Source: Algimonas porphyrae (GTDB lineage: Bacteria > Pseudomonadota > Alphaproteobacteria > Caulobacterales > Maricaulaceae). From it: a stretch of DNA of 64,000 bases. The stretch's first letter is position 1. Each line of letters starts with the position of its first letter. This document shows positions 7,941 to 16,904 of this stretch, one piece after another. Under the pieces are notes generated by a model. That model was not told the DNA's origin. It ran no database searches and saw nothing but the letters and a program-made list of their open reading frames with translations. Where the stretch lies: NCBI RefSeq assembly GCF_041429795.1, contig NZ_CP163424.1, positions 2,916,001 to 2,980,000 of the forward strand, given 5' to 3'. The position numbers and the translations under genes were made by a program.

Positions 7941-8837
7941 TTAACCCTGCCGCAGGACCCGTCCTGCGACTGCGTCGAGCTTTGCCACCAGTTCCGGATC
8001 GCGCGCATCCGGCGGGGTGATGATGGCGACGTCGAGGTTGGTTTCGATGCCGGCGGCGCAGGCGGTCCGGGGGGTGCCGGAGAGCGTTTCGCAGAGGGTC
8101 CTGACCGTATTGGCGGCGGTTTTCGCATTCTGCTGCAGGATAGCGATGACACTGGCGACATCGACGCTGCCATGATCCGGATGCCAGCAATCATAGTCCG
8201 TCACCATGGCCAGGGTCGCATAGGGCAGTTCGGCTTCGCGGGCGAGTTTGGCTTCGGGCATGTTGGTCATGCCGATCACGTCGCAGCCCCATTGCCGATA
8301 GAGCGCGCTTTCCGCCTTGGTCGAGAATTGCGGGCCTTCCATGGCCAGATAGGTCAGATGGTCGCCATCCCCCGCCCGGTGTACCGTCGCGCCAGCCGCC
8401 TGTGCCGCGTCCGTCGCCAGACCCGACAGGCGCGGGCAGACCGGATCGGCGACAGAGACATGAGCTACGCAGCCGGGACCGAAAAAACTTTTTTCCCGCG
8501 CAAATGTCCGGTCGATGAACTGGTTGACGGCGACAAAATCCCCGGGAGCATAGGCTTCCTGCAGGGACCCGACGGCGCTGAGCGACAGCACATCTGTGCA
8601 TCCCGCACGTTTGAGCGCATCGATATTGGCGCGGTAATTGACGGTCGTTGGCGTTAGTGAATGGCCGCGCCCATGACGCGGCAGGAAGCGCAGACTGACG
8701 CCCTTATAGTCGGCAAAGAGAATATCATCTGACGGCGCGCCCCAGGGCGTATCGATGGCGATCCATTGTTCGTTTTCGAGCCCGTCAATATCGTAAAGAC
8801 CAGAGCCGCCGAGAATGCCCAGCACCCATTGGGACAT
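7941..8837 (-). CDS. mtnP: S-methyl-5'-thioadenosine phosphorylase MtnP
   Basis: Cleaves 5'-methylthioadenosine with phosphate to adenine and methylthioribose-1-phosphate (polyamine and methionine recycling). The 298-residue protein has GILGGSGLYDI, FLPRHGRGHSLTPTTVNYRANI (phosphate and dimer contacts), SLSAVGSL, and MEGPQFSTKAES with GMTNMPEAKLAREAELPY (purine/ribose site). Its ATG directly abuts the TAG of the zinc-finger gene upstream (TAGATG), so the two are one operon. It converges with purK; the 250 bases between show no convincing gene or terminator. Confidence 0.93.
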   Translation of the reverse strand: MSQWVLGILGGSGLYDIDGLENEQWIAIDTPWGAPSDDILFADYKGVSLRFLPRHGRGHSLTPTTVNYRANIDALKRAGCTDVLSLSAVGSLQEAYAPGDFVAVNQFIDRTFAREKSFFGPGCVAHVSVADPVCPRLSGLATDAAQAAGATVHRAGDGDHLTYLAMEGPQFSTKAESALYRQWGCDVIGMTNMPEAKLAREAELPYATLAMVTDYDCWHPDHGSVDVASVIAILQQNAKTAANTVRTLCETLSGTPRTACAAGIETNLDVAIITPPDARDPELVAKLDAVAGRVLRQG

Positions 8838-9056
8838 CTAGTGATGCCCGCCGATCGGCGCAATCGGATCGAGCTTGAAGACGCGGTCGCAATATTTGCA
8901 GATCACGAAATCGTCTTCGCCCATATCGAGCCAGGTCACAGGGTGGCCCAGCGCACCGCCGCCACCGTCGCATCTGACGCGCTTGCTGCCCGTCATCACG
9001 ACATCGTTTTCCGTGTCTTCGAGGCGGGGTGTGGGCGAAATATTCTTGGAAACCAT
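8838..9056 (-). CDS. Zinc-finger protein, NDUFS6/CHCC type
   Basis: A 72-residue protein with a C-x8-H-x13-C-x2-C arrangement (RVRCDGGGGALGHPVTW, then VICKYCDRVF), the pattern of the CHCC zinc finger found in bacterial proteins related to mitochondrial complex I subunit NDUFS6. Such proteins are widespread in alphaproteobacteria. No complex I genes lie nearby, so a link to NADH dehydrogenase is family knowledge only. The stop codon touches the mtnP start, so the two are cotranscribed. Only 51 bases separate its start from the divergent ABC transporter gene. Confidence 0.85.
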   Translation of the reverse strand: MVSKNISPTPRLEDTENDVVMTGSKRVRCDGGGGALGHPVTWLDMGEDDFVICKYCDRVFKLDPIAPIGGHH

Positions 9057-9107
9057 GTCCGGGCCGATCCTTGTCGTTACGCGCTCACGCGTCTAAGCCT
9101 CCGCCCC

Positions 9108-10082
9108 ATGTCAGACAAGCCTCAACATGCGCCCGCGCACGACACAGCTGCGATCGAACTGATCGACCTGAAGAAAACCTATAAGGCGTCGCGCAAGGCC
9201 CCGGCCAAGACCGCTCTGCACGGCATCGACCTGACGATTCCACGCGGCAGTATTTTCGGCCTGCTGGGTCCGAACGGCGCGGGCAAAAGTACGGCGATCA
9301 ACATCCTGGCCGGTCTGGTCAACAAATCGTCCGGCACGGCGCGGATCATGGGCTATGACATAGAGCGCCAGACGCGACAGGCCCGCGCCTCGATCGGTAT
9401 CGTGCCGCAGGAAATCGCCATGGATGTGTTTTTCACGCCCTATGATGCGCTGGAACTGCAAGCCGGTTATTATGGTGTGCCGAAGTCTGAACGCCGGACG
9501 ATGGAAATTCTCGACGCGCTGGGTCTGGCGGATAAGCGCGACGCCTATGTACGGCAACTCTCAGGCGGGATGAAACGCCGCCTGCTGATCGCCAAGGCCC
9601 TGGTGCATAATCCGCCCGTCCTGATCCTCGACGAACCGACGGCGGGTGTCGATATCGAGCTGCGCCGCCAGCTCTGGGACTATGTGCAGGAGCTGCATGC
9701 GCGCGGCACGACCGTGATCCTGACAACGCATTATCTCGAAGAAGCCGAAGCGCTCTGCGATCAGATCGCGATCATCCACCATGGCCGCATCGTCGCCAAT
9801 GAAAGCAAGGATACATTGCTGTCCCGGATGGATCGGCGTATCCTCGTGATCACGCCCGCCGAGGCGCTGTCCGCCGTGCCGGACAGTCTGTCCGATCTCG
9901 ACGCCGCGCTAGAAGACGGTAATCTGATCATCACCTATCAGAAGGGCAAGGATTCAGTCACGGGACTGATGAACCGGGTCAAGGATGCCGGGCTGAGCAT
10001 CGACGATCTGCGCACGGATCAACCCGATCTGGAAGATGTCTTCCTGCAGCTGACCTATGGCAGTGACGGTGTCGCGGCGTAG
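9108..10082 (+). CDS. ABC transporter ATP-binding protein
   Basis: A 324-residue single-domain ATPase, of the ABC-2 (drug or polysaccharide export) type by its layout. Walker A is GPNGAGKST, the signature LSGGMKRR, Walker B VLILDEPTAGVD, and the H-loop TTHYLEEAEALC. After about residue 235 a non-ATPase tail follows. The ATG at 9108 is chosen; a longer reading from 8766 would run across the divergent zinc-finger gene. No permease gene is adjacent, so its membrane partner must be elsewhere. It begins a probable operon with an oxidoreductase and an SDR. Substrate not identifiable. Confidence 0.88.
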   Translation: MSDKPQHAPAHDTAAIELIDLKKTYKASRKAPAKTALHGIDLTIPRGSIFGLLGPNGAGKSTAINILAGLVNKSSGTARIMGYDIERQTRQARASIGIVPQEIAMDVFFTPYDALELQAGYYGVPKSERRTMEILDALGLADKRDAYVRQLSGGMKRRLLIAKALVHNPPVLILDEPTAGVDIELRRQLWDYVQELHARGTTVILTTHYLEEAEALCDQIAIIHHGRIVANESKDTLLSRMDRRILVITPAEALSAVPDSLSDLDAALEDGNLIITYQKGKDSVTGLMNRVKDAGLSIDDLRTDQPDLEDVFLQLTYGSDGVAA

Positions 10083-10091
10083 GGCAGGCTA

Positions 10092-11063
10092 GTGCCGCCC
10101 AACTATCGCATCGGCTTGCTGGGGGCCTCGCGGATTGCGCCTAAGTCTATCATCGCGCCCGCACTAAAGCGCGCAGACTGTACCATTGCCGCCATCGCCT
10201 GCCGGGATGTCGAGCGCGGGCGCGTCTACGCCGCTGAACATGGCGTGCCAGAGGCGGACGTGTGTGGGAGCTATGCCGGGCTTTGCGCGCGCGACGATAT
10301 TGACATCATCCATAATGCGCTGCCGCCAAGCCTGCATCTGGAAACGGCCCGCGCCGCCATGGGCAAGGTCCAGCTGATCGAAAAACCCTTCGCCATGAAT
10401 GCCGCCGAGGCGCAAGCGATTGCTGCCTTGCCCGGCGTGATCATGGAAGCGTTTCATCACCGTTATCACCCCGCCTTCGGCCTGTTCCTGCAATGGGTGG
10501 ACGCGGTCCGTCCGCTCACCCGCCTGGAAGGCCGCTTTCACGCGACCATCCCGTACCAGCCCGACGCGCTCCGTCATATTGCCGCGCTGGGCGGCGGCGG
10601 GCTGATGGATCTGGGCACCTACCCGCTGCAGATCGCGCGGACGCTGGCGGAGGGCGAGCCGACCGTGATCCGGGCCCTCGCGACCGAAGGCCAGCCGCGC
10701 ATCGACCTGTTCATGGAAGCCGAACTCGATTTCGGTGACGGTCTGACGGCGACAATTAGCAGCGACATGAGTGAAGGGATTGAGCGCCTCAACTATTTCG
10801 AAGTCATCGGCTCAGGCGGCACGGTGCGTATGGACAATCCGGTTCACCCTTATCGTGGCTGCCGGATCACCGGGCCGCAGGGAATGGTGACGGATGCGGA
10901 TCACACGCGCTGGCGCACAATCACGACTTATGACGCGCAACTCGCCCATCTGATCATGAGCCTCGGCATGGGCGTTCAGCCCTTGACCGATGCGGCCTCA
11001 GCCGTGCAGCAGATGCGCGCGATCGACGCCATTTATGACGCCAGCGGCCTAGGACAGAGATGA
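10092..11063 (+). CDS. Gfo/Idh/MocA-family oxidoreductase
   Basis: NAD(P)-dependent dehydrogenase of 323 residues. The N-terminal Rossmann fold begins RIGLLGASRIAPKSIIAPAL, followed by IIHNALPPSLH and the conserved EKP motif (QLIEKPFAMNAAEA), whose Lys is catalytic in the family. The C-terminal half (FHHRYHPAF, GGGLMDLGTYPLQIAR) forms the substrate sheet. The start is GTG at 10092, nine bases after the ABC gene stop. Its stop overlaps the next gene's ATG in ATGA. Substrate unknown; sugars or cyclic polyols are typical. Confidence 0.88.
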   Translation: MPPNYRIGLLGASRIAPKSIIAPALKRADCTIAAIACRDVERGRVYAAEHGVPEADVCGSYAGLCARDDIDIIHNALPPSLHLETARAAMGKVQLIEKPFAMNAAEAQAIAALPGVIMEAFHHRYHPAFGLFLQWVDAVRPLTRLEGRFHATIPYQPDALRHIAALGGGGLMDLGTYPLQIARTLAEGEPTVIRALATEGQPRIDLFMEAELDFGDGLTATISSDMSEGIERLNYFEVIGSGGTVRMDNPVHPYRGCRITGPQGMVTDADHTRWRTITTYDAQLAHLIMSLGMGVQPLTDAASAVQQMRAIDAIYDASGLGQR

Positions 11064-11962
11064 ATGGGACACAGATGAGCACAGTACTGATTACCGGATG
11101 CTCGACAGGGCTGGGCGTTGCGATGAGCGTGAAGGCCGCGCAGGCGGGCCACACCGTCGTGGCAACCATGCGAAATCTCGACAAGCGCGGGCAAATCGAC
11201 GCGGCGCTCACAGAGGCCGGTGTGACGGCGGATGTTCGCATGCTCGACGTGACCGATCAGACCAGCATCGATGCCTGCATCGCCGGCGTATTGAACGATC
11301 ATGGCCGGATCGACGTGCTGATCAACAATGCCGGCGCGGCCCAGCTGCGCACCACGGAGCAGGCCAGCGATGCCGAGCTGCAATGGATCACGGACGTCAA
11401 TTATTACGGTGTCGTGCGCATGACCAAAGCCGTTCTGCCCGGCATGCGCGAGACGCGGTCAGGACGGATCATCAATATCTCATCCGTCGGCGGGCTGGTC
11501 GGTCAACCCTTCAACGATTTCTACTGCGCAGCCAAATTTGCCGTTGAGGGTTATACGGAAAGCCTGGCGTCCTATGTCGGACCGGCCTTCGGCATCCATT
11601 TCAGCCTGATTGAGCCGGGCGGCATCAATACGGCGTTTGCGGATAATGCGCTGGCCCATTTTGCCCAATCCGGCGGCATGCTCGACGATGAATATAAACC
11701 GTTGCTCGAAGCCTATATTGGCGGCGCGCAGAGCCGGGCGGAAAGCTCAGACGACCCTGGCAGCTTCGCCTATCAGAGCGCGGACGCAGTCGCCGATATC
11801 GTCATGGACGTGATGAGTGCCGGCCAGCCCCCGCTGCGCACCCGCACGAGCGACTGGTCGGAAGCGTTCACAGCCCGCAAGACCCAGGCTGATCCGACAG
11901 GGTTGAAACAGCGCGACGATGTGGTGGAACGATTTCTGGGAACCTATGATTTCGGGAGCTAA
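11060..11962 (+). CDS. Short-chain dehydrogenase/reductase
   Basis: Classical SDR of about 300 residues: TGCSTGLG cofactor motif near the N-terminus, NNAGAAQ, an active-site Ser (ISSVGG) and FYCAAK in the YxxxK position. Two starts are possible: ATG 11060, which overlaps the upstream stop and has AGGA 5 bases before it, and ATG 11075 with GGGA upstream. I chose 11060. It ends a probable three-gene operon with the ABC ATPase and Gfo/Idh oxidoreductase and converges with the VOC gene. Substrate not identifiable. Confidence 0.88.
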   Translation: MNGTQMSTVLITGCSTGLGVAMSVKAAQAGHTVVATMRNLDKRGQIDAALTEAGVTADVRMLDVTDQTSIDACIAGVLNDHGRIDVLINNAGAAQLRTTEQASDAELQWITDVNYYGVVRMTKAVLPGMRETRSGRIINISSVGGLVGQPFNDFYCAAKFAVEGYTESLASYVGPAFGIHFSLIEPGGINTAFADNALAHFAQSGGMLDDEYKPLLEAYIGGAQSRAESSDDPGSFAYQSADAVADIVMDVMSAGQPPLRTRTSDWSEAFTARKTQADPTGLKQRDDVVERFLGTYDFGS

Positions 11963-11989
11963 GAACGCCTCCCCCGGTATTATCCGGGC

Positions 11990-12451
11990 CTATTCAGCGG
12001 CGGCGCGCTCCAGTTCGGCAATATCGATCTTTCCCATCGCCATCATGGCGGCCTGAACGCGGCCTGCGGCGGGGCCGCCTTGACTGAGTAGCTGCGGCAG
12101 GGCTTTCGGAACGATCTGCCAGTGCATGCCAAACCGATCGACCAGCCAGCCACATTGGCGCGCCTCGCCCCCTTCCGTCAGCTTTGCCCACAGATCATCC
12201 GTTTCGGCTTGATCCTCTGTCAGAACCGAGATCGAGTGCATCTGGGTTGAGACGGGTTCGGCAATGCCGTTCAATGTCATGAAGGGCGCACCGCCAAGCC
12301 GGAATTCCACGACCAGCACCGGCCCGTCCGGACCGGGTCTGACGATCTGCTCGATCTCGCTATCCGGCAAAAGGCTGACATAAAAGCGCGCCGCCTCTTC
12401 CGCTTCAGATTGCAGCGACAGACATGTGCGGACTTTGGCTGCGAAATTCAC
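11990..12451 (-). CDS. VOC-superfamily protein (PhnB / 3-demethylubiquinone methyltransferase-like)
   Basis: A 153-residue protein with the glyoxalase/VOC fold: FAAKVRTCLSLQSEAEEAARFYVSLLPDSEI, then EFRLGGAPFMTLNG and GWLVDRFGMHWQIVP. The pattern is that of the PhnB-like family (PF06983), whose members are often annotated by the ubiquinone methyltransferase name without demonstrated activity. It starts three bases after the DUF1428 stop, so they form an operon. No metal set is certain. Confidence 0.82.
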   Translation of the reverse strand: MNFAAKVRTCLSLQSEAEEAARFYVSLLPDSEIEQIVRPGPDGPVLVVEFRLGGAPFMTLNGIAEPVSTQMHSISVLTEDQAETDDLWAKLTEGGEARQCGWLVDRFGMHWQIVPKALPQLLSQGGPAAGRVQAAMMAMGKIDIAELERAAAE

Positions 12452-12454
12452 GGC

Positions 12455-12802
12455 CTACGCTTCCAGCAGCACGTCAAAGCCACCGAATATCATCCGGCTG
12501 CCATCGAACGGCATCTCGTTATCCACCATGTCCGGATCGGTCATGATCTTTTCCCACCCTTCGTCGCGCACCGTCTTGGACGGCCAGACGATCCAGGAGA
12601 AGACAACCGTCTCGTCATCCTTGCGCTGCACCGCCGTATGGAGGGAGTTGATCTTTCCTTCCGGAATATCGTCACCCCAGCATTCGACCATGGACAACGC
12701 GCCGTGCCGTTTGAACACGGTGACGGCGGCCTTGGCATGATCCAGATAAGCCTGCTTATTTACAGTCGGAACGGCCGCGACGACCCCATCGATGTAGCTC
12801 AT
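12455..12802 (-). CDS. DUF1428 family protein
   Basis: A 115-residue protein beginning MSYIDGVVAAVPTVNKQAYL. It resembles the DUF1428 family: GALSMVECWGDDIPEGKIN, VVFSWIVWPSK and a C-terminal MPFDGSRMIFGGFDVLLEA, a ferredoxin-like (dimeric alpha/beta barrel) fold. The ATG at 12802 has GAGGA 6 bases upstream. It leads a two-gene operon with the VOC protein and is divergent from an HxlR regulator. Biochemical role unknown. Confidence 0.85.
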   Translation of the reverse strand: MSYIDGVVAAVPTVNKQAYLDHAKAAVTVFKRHGALSMVECWGDDIPEGKINSLHTAVQRKDDETVVFSWIVWPSKTVRDEGWEKIMTDPDMVDNEMPFDGSRMIFGGFDVLLEA

Positions 12803-12864
12803 AGGATATCCTCTTCGTGACAAACGGCCCGGAATAGGCCAGCTATGAAGTCGATGAAGCATAT

Positions 12865-12881
12865 AGTTCAAAAAAGCAACT
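12865..12881. promoter_or_regulatory. Candidate HxlR operator
   Basis: AGTT (12865-12868) and AACT (12878-12881) form an inverted repeat around CAAAAAAGC in the AT-rich divergent spacer between DUF1428 and the HxlR gene. HxlR proteins often bind such A/T-centred repeats beside their own gene; assignment is inference. Confidence 0.3.
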
Positions 12882-12911
12882 TGATAATTTCAATTAGAAA
12901 CTCAAAATCAT

Positions 12912-13592
12912 ATGGCGCGTAAGAAACCCTATGATGATGGCTGCGCGACGGCCCATGCGCTCGACCTGATCGGAGAGCGCTGGGCCCTTCTGATCGTTCG
13001 CGAACTGGTACCCGGCCCCAAACGCTTCAGCGATCTGCGTGCCGCCCTGCCGGGTATCAGCACCAATATTCTGACCAACCGTCTGAGCGATCTCGAGACG
13101 ACACACATCCTGATCCGTCGGCAATTGCCCCCGCCCGCACCGGCATGGGTCTATGAGTTAACGCCCTGGGGTCTGGCGCTGGAGCCATTGATCCAGGAGC
13201 TGGGCCGCTGGGCCGCTCGCTCGCCCGGACTGATCGCCGGAAAACCGATGAGCCCGGCTTCAATCATGCTGTCATTCCGCACCATGTTCGATCCGGAACG
13301 GGCGGGGTCCATGCAGGCGAGCCTGTCACTGGTCATGAACGGTCTGGCGCACAGAATTCGTATCGAGGCCGGTGAGTTATCGATCGAGCTGGGCAAAGCC
13401 ATCGATCCCGACGTCCATATGGACGGCGACCCCAATCTCGTCGCCGGGATCGTTTACGGCGAGATGAGCCTGGATGAAGCCAGAGCCGCAGGCCTGACCA
13501 TAACGGGTGAGGAGGCCGTCCTGCACAAATTCGTCACGCTCTTCCCGCTGCCCCCGACAGCCCCTGAAACCTGTTCAGTCACCAGGGACTAG
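12912..13592 (+). CDS. HxlR-family winged-helix transcriptional regulator
   Basis: A 226-residue regulator. Residues 1-100 hold the HxlR winged helix: [58 protein letters not shown] and a wing with [11 protein letters not shown]. The remaining 125 residues are a C-terminal domain with an SCP2-like look ([16 protein letters not shown]) of unknown ligand. It is divergent from the DUF1428-VOC operon, which suggests autoregulation and control of that operon. The stop overlaps the convergent pstB stop by a few bases. Confidence 0.88.
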   Translation: MARKKPYDDGCATAHALDLIGERWALLIVRELVPGPKRFSDLRAALPGISTNILTNRLSDLETTHILIRRQLPPPAPAWVYELTPWGLALEPLIQELGRWAARSPGLIAGKPMSPASIMLSFRTMFDPERAGSMQASLSLVMNGLAHRIRIEAGELSIELGKAIDPDVHMDGDPNLVAGIVYGEMSLDEARAAGLTITGEEAVLHKFVTLFPLPPTAPETCSVTRD

Positions 13593-14395
13593 CCGAACCG
13601 GCCCGTAATATAGTCCTGTGTGCGCGTATCGGTCGGGTTGGTGAAGAGGCGGTCGGTCTGGTCGAATTCGATCAGTTCGCCCTGATGCAGAAAGGCCGTC
13701 CGGTCCGAAATGCGCGCCGCCTGTGCCATGCTGTGAGTGACGATGATGATGCAGTAGCGGGTCTTGAGCTCCTCGATCAGCGCTTCCAGCCGCGCCGTTG
13801 CGATCGGGTCGAGCGAACTGGCGGGTTCGTCCATCAGGATCACATCCGGTTCTATCGCAAGCGCTCGCGCCAGCACCAAGCGCTGCTGCTGACCGACCGA
13901 CAGGCCAGGCGCCGGCATGGAGAGCCTGTCCTTGACCTCATCCCACAGGCCTGCGCGGCGCAGGCTGTTCTCGACCATGACGTCGAGCTCCGTCCGGTTG
14001 CGCGTCAGACCGTGAAGACGCGGACCATAGGCGACATTCTCGTAGACGGAGCGGGGAAAGGGCGATGGCTTCTGAAACACCATGCCGACCCGCGCGCGCA
14101 GCAGGACGGGATCGATGTCGGGCCCGTAAATATCCGTATTGTCCATCTGGATCGTCCCACTGACCCGCGCGCCCGGTATCGTATCGTTCATCCGGTTGAA
14201 GATGCGTAGCAGGCTGGACTTGCCGCAGCCGGATGGGCCGATCAACGCGGTCACGCTGTAATCCGCAATATCAATGTCGATCCCGTTCAGCGCGCGGAAG
14301 TCCCCATAATGCAGGGACACGTCGCGACAACGGAATTTGAGCGGCTTGGGGGCCGCCTGTCCGGATGGACGATTTCGATCGGACCGGATGATCAC
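13589..14395 (-). CDS. pstB: Phosphate ABC transporter ATP-binding protein PstB
   Basis: Energy-coupling ATPase of phosphate uptake, 268 residues. Walker A is GPSGCGKS (53-60), Q-loop QKPSPFP, Walker B VILMDEP. The signature reads LSVGQ (165-169) instead of LSGGQ, and the following segment reads PASSLDP where PstB usually has PCSALDP; catalytic groups are otherwise intact. The start is GTG at 14395 with GGAGG 5 bases before it and overlaps the pstA stop (GTGA). It is last in pstSCAB; the usual phoU does not follow, since the next gene is convergent. Confidence 0.93.
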   Translation of the reverse strand: MIIRSDRNRPSGQAAPKPLKFRCRDVSLHYGDFRALNGIDIDIADYSVTALIGPSGCGKSSLLRIFNRMNDTIPGARVSGTIQMDNTDIYGPDIDPVLLRARVGMVFQKPSPFPRSVYENVAYGPRLHGLTRNRTELDVMVENSLRRAGLWDEVKDRLSMPAPGLSVGQQQRLVLARALAIEPDVILMDEPASSLDPIATARLEALIEELKTRYCIIIVTHSMAQAARISDRTAFLHQGELIEFDQTDRLFTNPTDTRTQDYITGRFG

Positions 14396-15678
14396 AGTTT
14401 CCTCCGTCGCTGCAGACGTTCACGCATCACGATCGCCAACCCGTTAATGATCATCAGCACCACCAGCAGCGCCATGACGGCTGCCGATGTCCGTTCGGCC
14501 CAGGCGGTTTCCGCCGAGCCGGACCAAAGAAAGATCTGAACCGGCAGGGCGGTCGCGGGATCGGTTGGCGAGGCCGGAATTTCGGTGACGAAAGCGACCA
14601 TGCCGATCATCAGCAGCGGCGCGGTTTCGCCCAGCGCCTGCGCCATGCCGATGATGGACCCGGTCAGGATTCCGGGGGCGGCGATCTGGACCTTGTGACC
14701 GAAGACGGCCTGCATTTTCGACGCACCGAGGCTGAGCGCTGCATCCGTGACGCCGTCCGGGACGGATTGAAGCGCGGCGCGGGACGCGATCACGATGGTC
14801 GGAAACATGCGCAGCGCCAGAACCAGACCGCCCACCAATGCAATCGAACGGGCCAGCCCGAACACATTGATGAAGACAGCAAGACCCAGCAATCCGAACA
14901 CGATGGAGGGCACCGCCGCAAGATTGTTGATATTGACCTCGACCACGCGGGTCAGACGCCCGCCCCAGCCCGTGCGCGGCGCAAAACTGTCCAGATAGAT
15001 AGCCGCGCCGACCCCGATCGGCAGGGCGAGCGCGCTGGCAATCATCAGGATCATGACCGAGCCGATAATGCCTGTTGCCATGCCGGCGCGTTCCGGGTCC
15101 CGACTGTCAGGATTGACGAACAGAGCGCGGTTGAAACGTGGCGCGATCCGGCCTTCATCGGCGAGACGGTCGATCCACCCGATCTGTCGGTCCGTAATCT
15201 TGCGTTCGCCACGCGGCAGGGCCGGATCGATATGCCCTTTAAGGAATTGGTCCGACAGATCGGAGAGCGGAATACGCAGACTGAGCGTGCGCGGATCCAT
15301 CGTCGCCGGATTGTCAGCAAATTGGCTGCGAATAGCGCGCGTGGCCGCAGAGGCGGATATGATCTGCAATAATTCCGCGCGGCTGGCATCGTCACGCGGG
15401 GCGTCCAGTCGCGATGCCAGCGCATCCGCCAGGACACGCCTGTCATTGCGGTCTTCATCCGCCAATGGGGCGGTGACCTCAAGGTCGAGCGTGACCCAGT
15501 ACTGGGTAAAGGCCGACAATCCGGTCATCATGATCGACAGGAGAAGCCAGCCCAACGCCGCCAAGGCGATCAGGATGGAGAGCCGCCCATAGAGGCGGAA
15601 CCGGCTTTCCGCAGCGCGGCGCCTTCGCAGCCTACGCATCATCGCCGGGTCGTCACCTGTCAGCCCGCGCCCGGTCAT
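14392..15678 (-). CDS. pstA: Phosphate ABC transporter permease PstA
   Basis: A 428-residue inner-membrane permease. One N-terminal membrane helix (about residues 30-55) is followed by an about 150-residue periplasmic insert (DUF3333 type), then five more helices. The EAA-type loop reads [20 protein letters not shown]. The insert is common in alphaproteobacterial PstA. It overlaps pstB and pstC by 4 bases each (ATGA), so translation is coupled. Partner of PstC in the phosphate channel. Confidence 0.93.
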   Translation of the reverse strand: MTGRGLTGDDPAMMRRLRRRRAAESRFRLYGRLSILIALAALGWLLLSIMMTGLSAFTQYWVTLDLEVTAPLADEDRNDRRVLADALASRLDAPRDDASRAELLQIISASAATRAIRSQFADNPATMDPRTLSLRIPLSDLSDQFLKGHIDPALPRGERKITDRQIGWIDRLADEGRIAPRFNRALFVNPDSRDPERAGMATGIIGSVMILMIASALALPIGVGAAIYLDSFAPRTGWGGRLTRVVEVNINNLAAVPSIVFGLLGLAVFINVFGLARSIALVGGLVLALRMFPTIVIASRAALQSVPDGVTDAALSLGASKMQAVFGHKVQIAAPGILTGSIIGMAQALGETAPLLMIGMVAFVTEIPASPTDPATALPVQIFLWSGSAETAWAERTSAAVMALLVVLMIINGLAIVMRERLQRRRKL

Positions 15679-16904
15679 GAAAAGCGCGCCCGGTAGCGAT
15701 TGACGACACCAAGCGCGCCAATATTCAGTAATAAGGTGATCACGAACAGGACTAGGCCGAGGGCAAAGGCGGCCAGTGTCCGCGGACTGTCAAACACCTG
15801 ATCCCCTGTCAGCAGGGCCACGATCTGAACCGTGACAGTTGTGACAGCCTCGAATGGGTTGGCGCTGAGGTTCGCGGCACGGCCTGCCGCCATCACGACG
15901 ATCATGGTTTCGCCGATGGCGCGCGACACGGCCAGCAGGAAGGCTCCAATAATGCCGGGCAAGGCGCTTTGCAGCACAACACGGGTCAACGTTTCCGACT
16001 TGGTCGCGCCAAGCGCTGTGGAATTGTCGCGCAACGCCTGCGGTACCGCCCGGATCACATCGTCCGAAAGCGAGCTGACCAGCGGAATGATCATCACCCC
16101 CATGACCAGCCCCGCCGCCAGTGCCGACTGGGTTGGCACATCAGCCCCCATCAATGCCGTGAACTGGCGAATCGCCGGGCCGACGCTGATTAGGGCGAAA
16201 AAGCCGTAGACGACGGTCGGAATGCCCGCCAGCACTTCGATCGCCGGTTTGACGATGGCGCGCGTGCGCACGGATGCATATTCTGACAGATAGATGGCCA
16301 CCATCAGACCAATAGGACCAGCCACCAGCAAGGCGATCCCGGTGATCAGAAATGTTCCGGCAAAGACAGGCACTGCCCCGAAGGCACCGCTCTGCCCTGC
16401 CTGTCCAGCCCGGATCGCCGTCTGCGGCGACCATTGCGTCCCGAACAGAAATTCCGCCACGGACACGTCCCGGAAGAAAAGGGTCGCTTCGAACACAAGC
16501 GAGGCGATAATGCCGATCGTGGTCATCACGGCGACGAGCGACAACAGCATAAGGGCGGTTTCCGCAAGCCGCTCGACATGAACGCGTGCGCCGAAATCCG
16601 GTTCGACCCAGCTCATCGCCAAGACGCTGGACAAGGTCGTTCCCGTGATAAGAGCGGCGAGCCAGACGGCGTCGAACAGCATGCCGGGATCCGGTCCCCG
16701 CCACAGCCAACCCGCCAGCAGGATCGCGAGGCCGGTTAGCCCGGTCATGACGGCGGTGAGCCGCGCATGATGGCGCGGCTGCGCCCGGGGGCGTTCATTG
16801 GCGGCCTGTATCAGGCGCAGGGCCCGGCCATGGGCGAGCCTGTACCCGGCCAGCATCAGCGCGCCGAGAATCAGCATTAGATAGACCGGGACCGGGTCGA
16901 TCAT
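15675..16904 (-). CDS. pstC: Phosphate ABC transporter permease PstC
   Basis: A 409-residue inner-membrane permease. The N-terminal half has several extra helices before the core. The core has GPIGLMVAIYLSEYAS, VKPAIEVLAGIPTVVYGFFAL and the cytoplasmic loop VPQALRDNSTALGATKSET (EAA loop contacting PstB). The coupled overlaps with pstA and pstS are 4 bases. Nothing is missing. Confidence 0.93.
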   Translation of the reverse strand: MIDPVPVYLMLILGALMLAGYRLAHGRALRLIQAANERPRAQPRHHARLTAVMTGLTGLAILLAGWLWRGPDPGMLFDAVWLAALITGTTLSSVLAMSWVEPDFGARVHVERLAETALMLLSLVAVMTTIGIIASLVFEATLFFRDVSVAEFLFGTQWSPQTAIRAGQAGQSGAFGAVPVFAGTFLITGIALLVAGPIGLMVAIYLSEYASVRTRAIVKPAIEVLAGIPTVVYGFFALISVGPAIRQFTALMGADVPTQSALAAGLVMGVMIIPLVSSLSDDVIRAVPQALRDNSTALGATKSETLTRVVLQSALPGIIGAFLLAVSRAIGETMIVVMAAGRAANLSANPFEAVTTVTVQIVALLTGDQVFDSPRTLAAFALGLVLFVITLLLNIGALGVVNRYRARFS

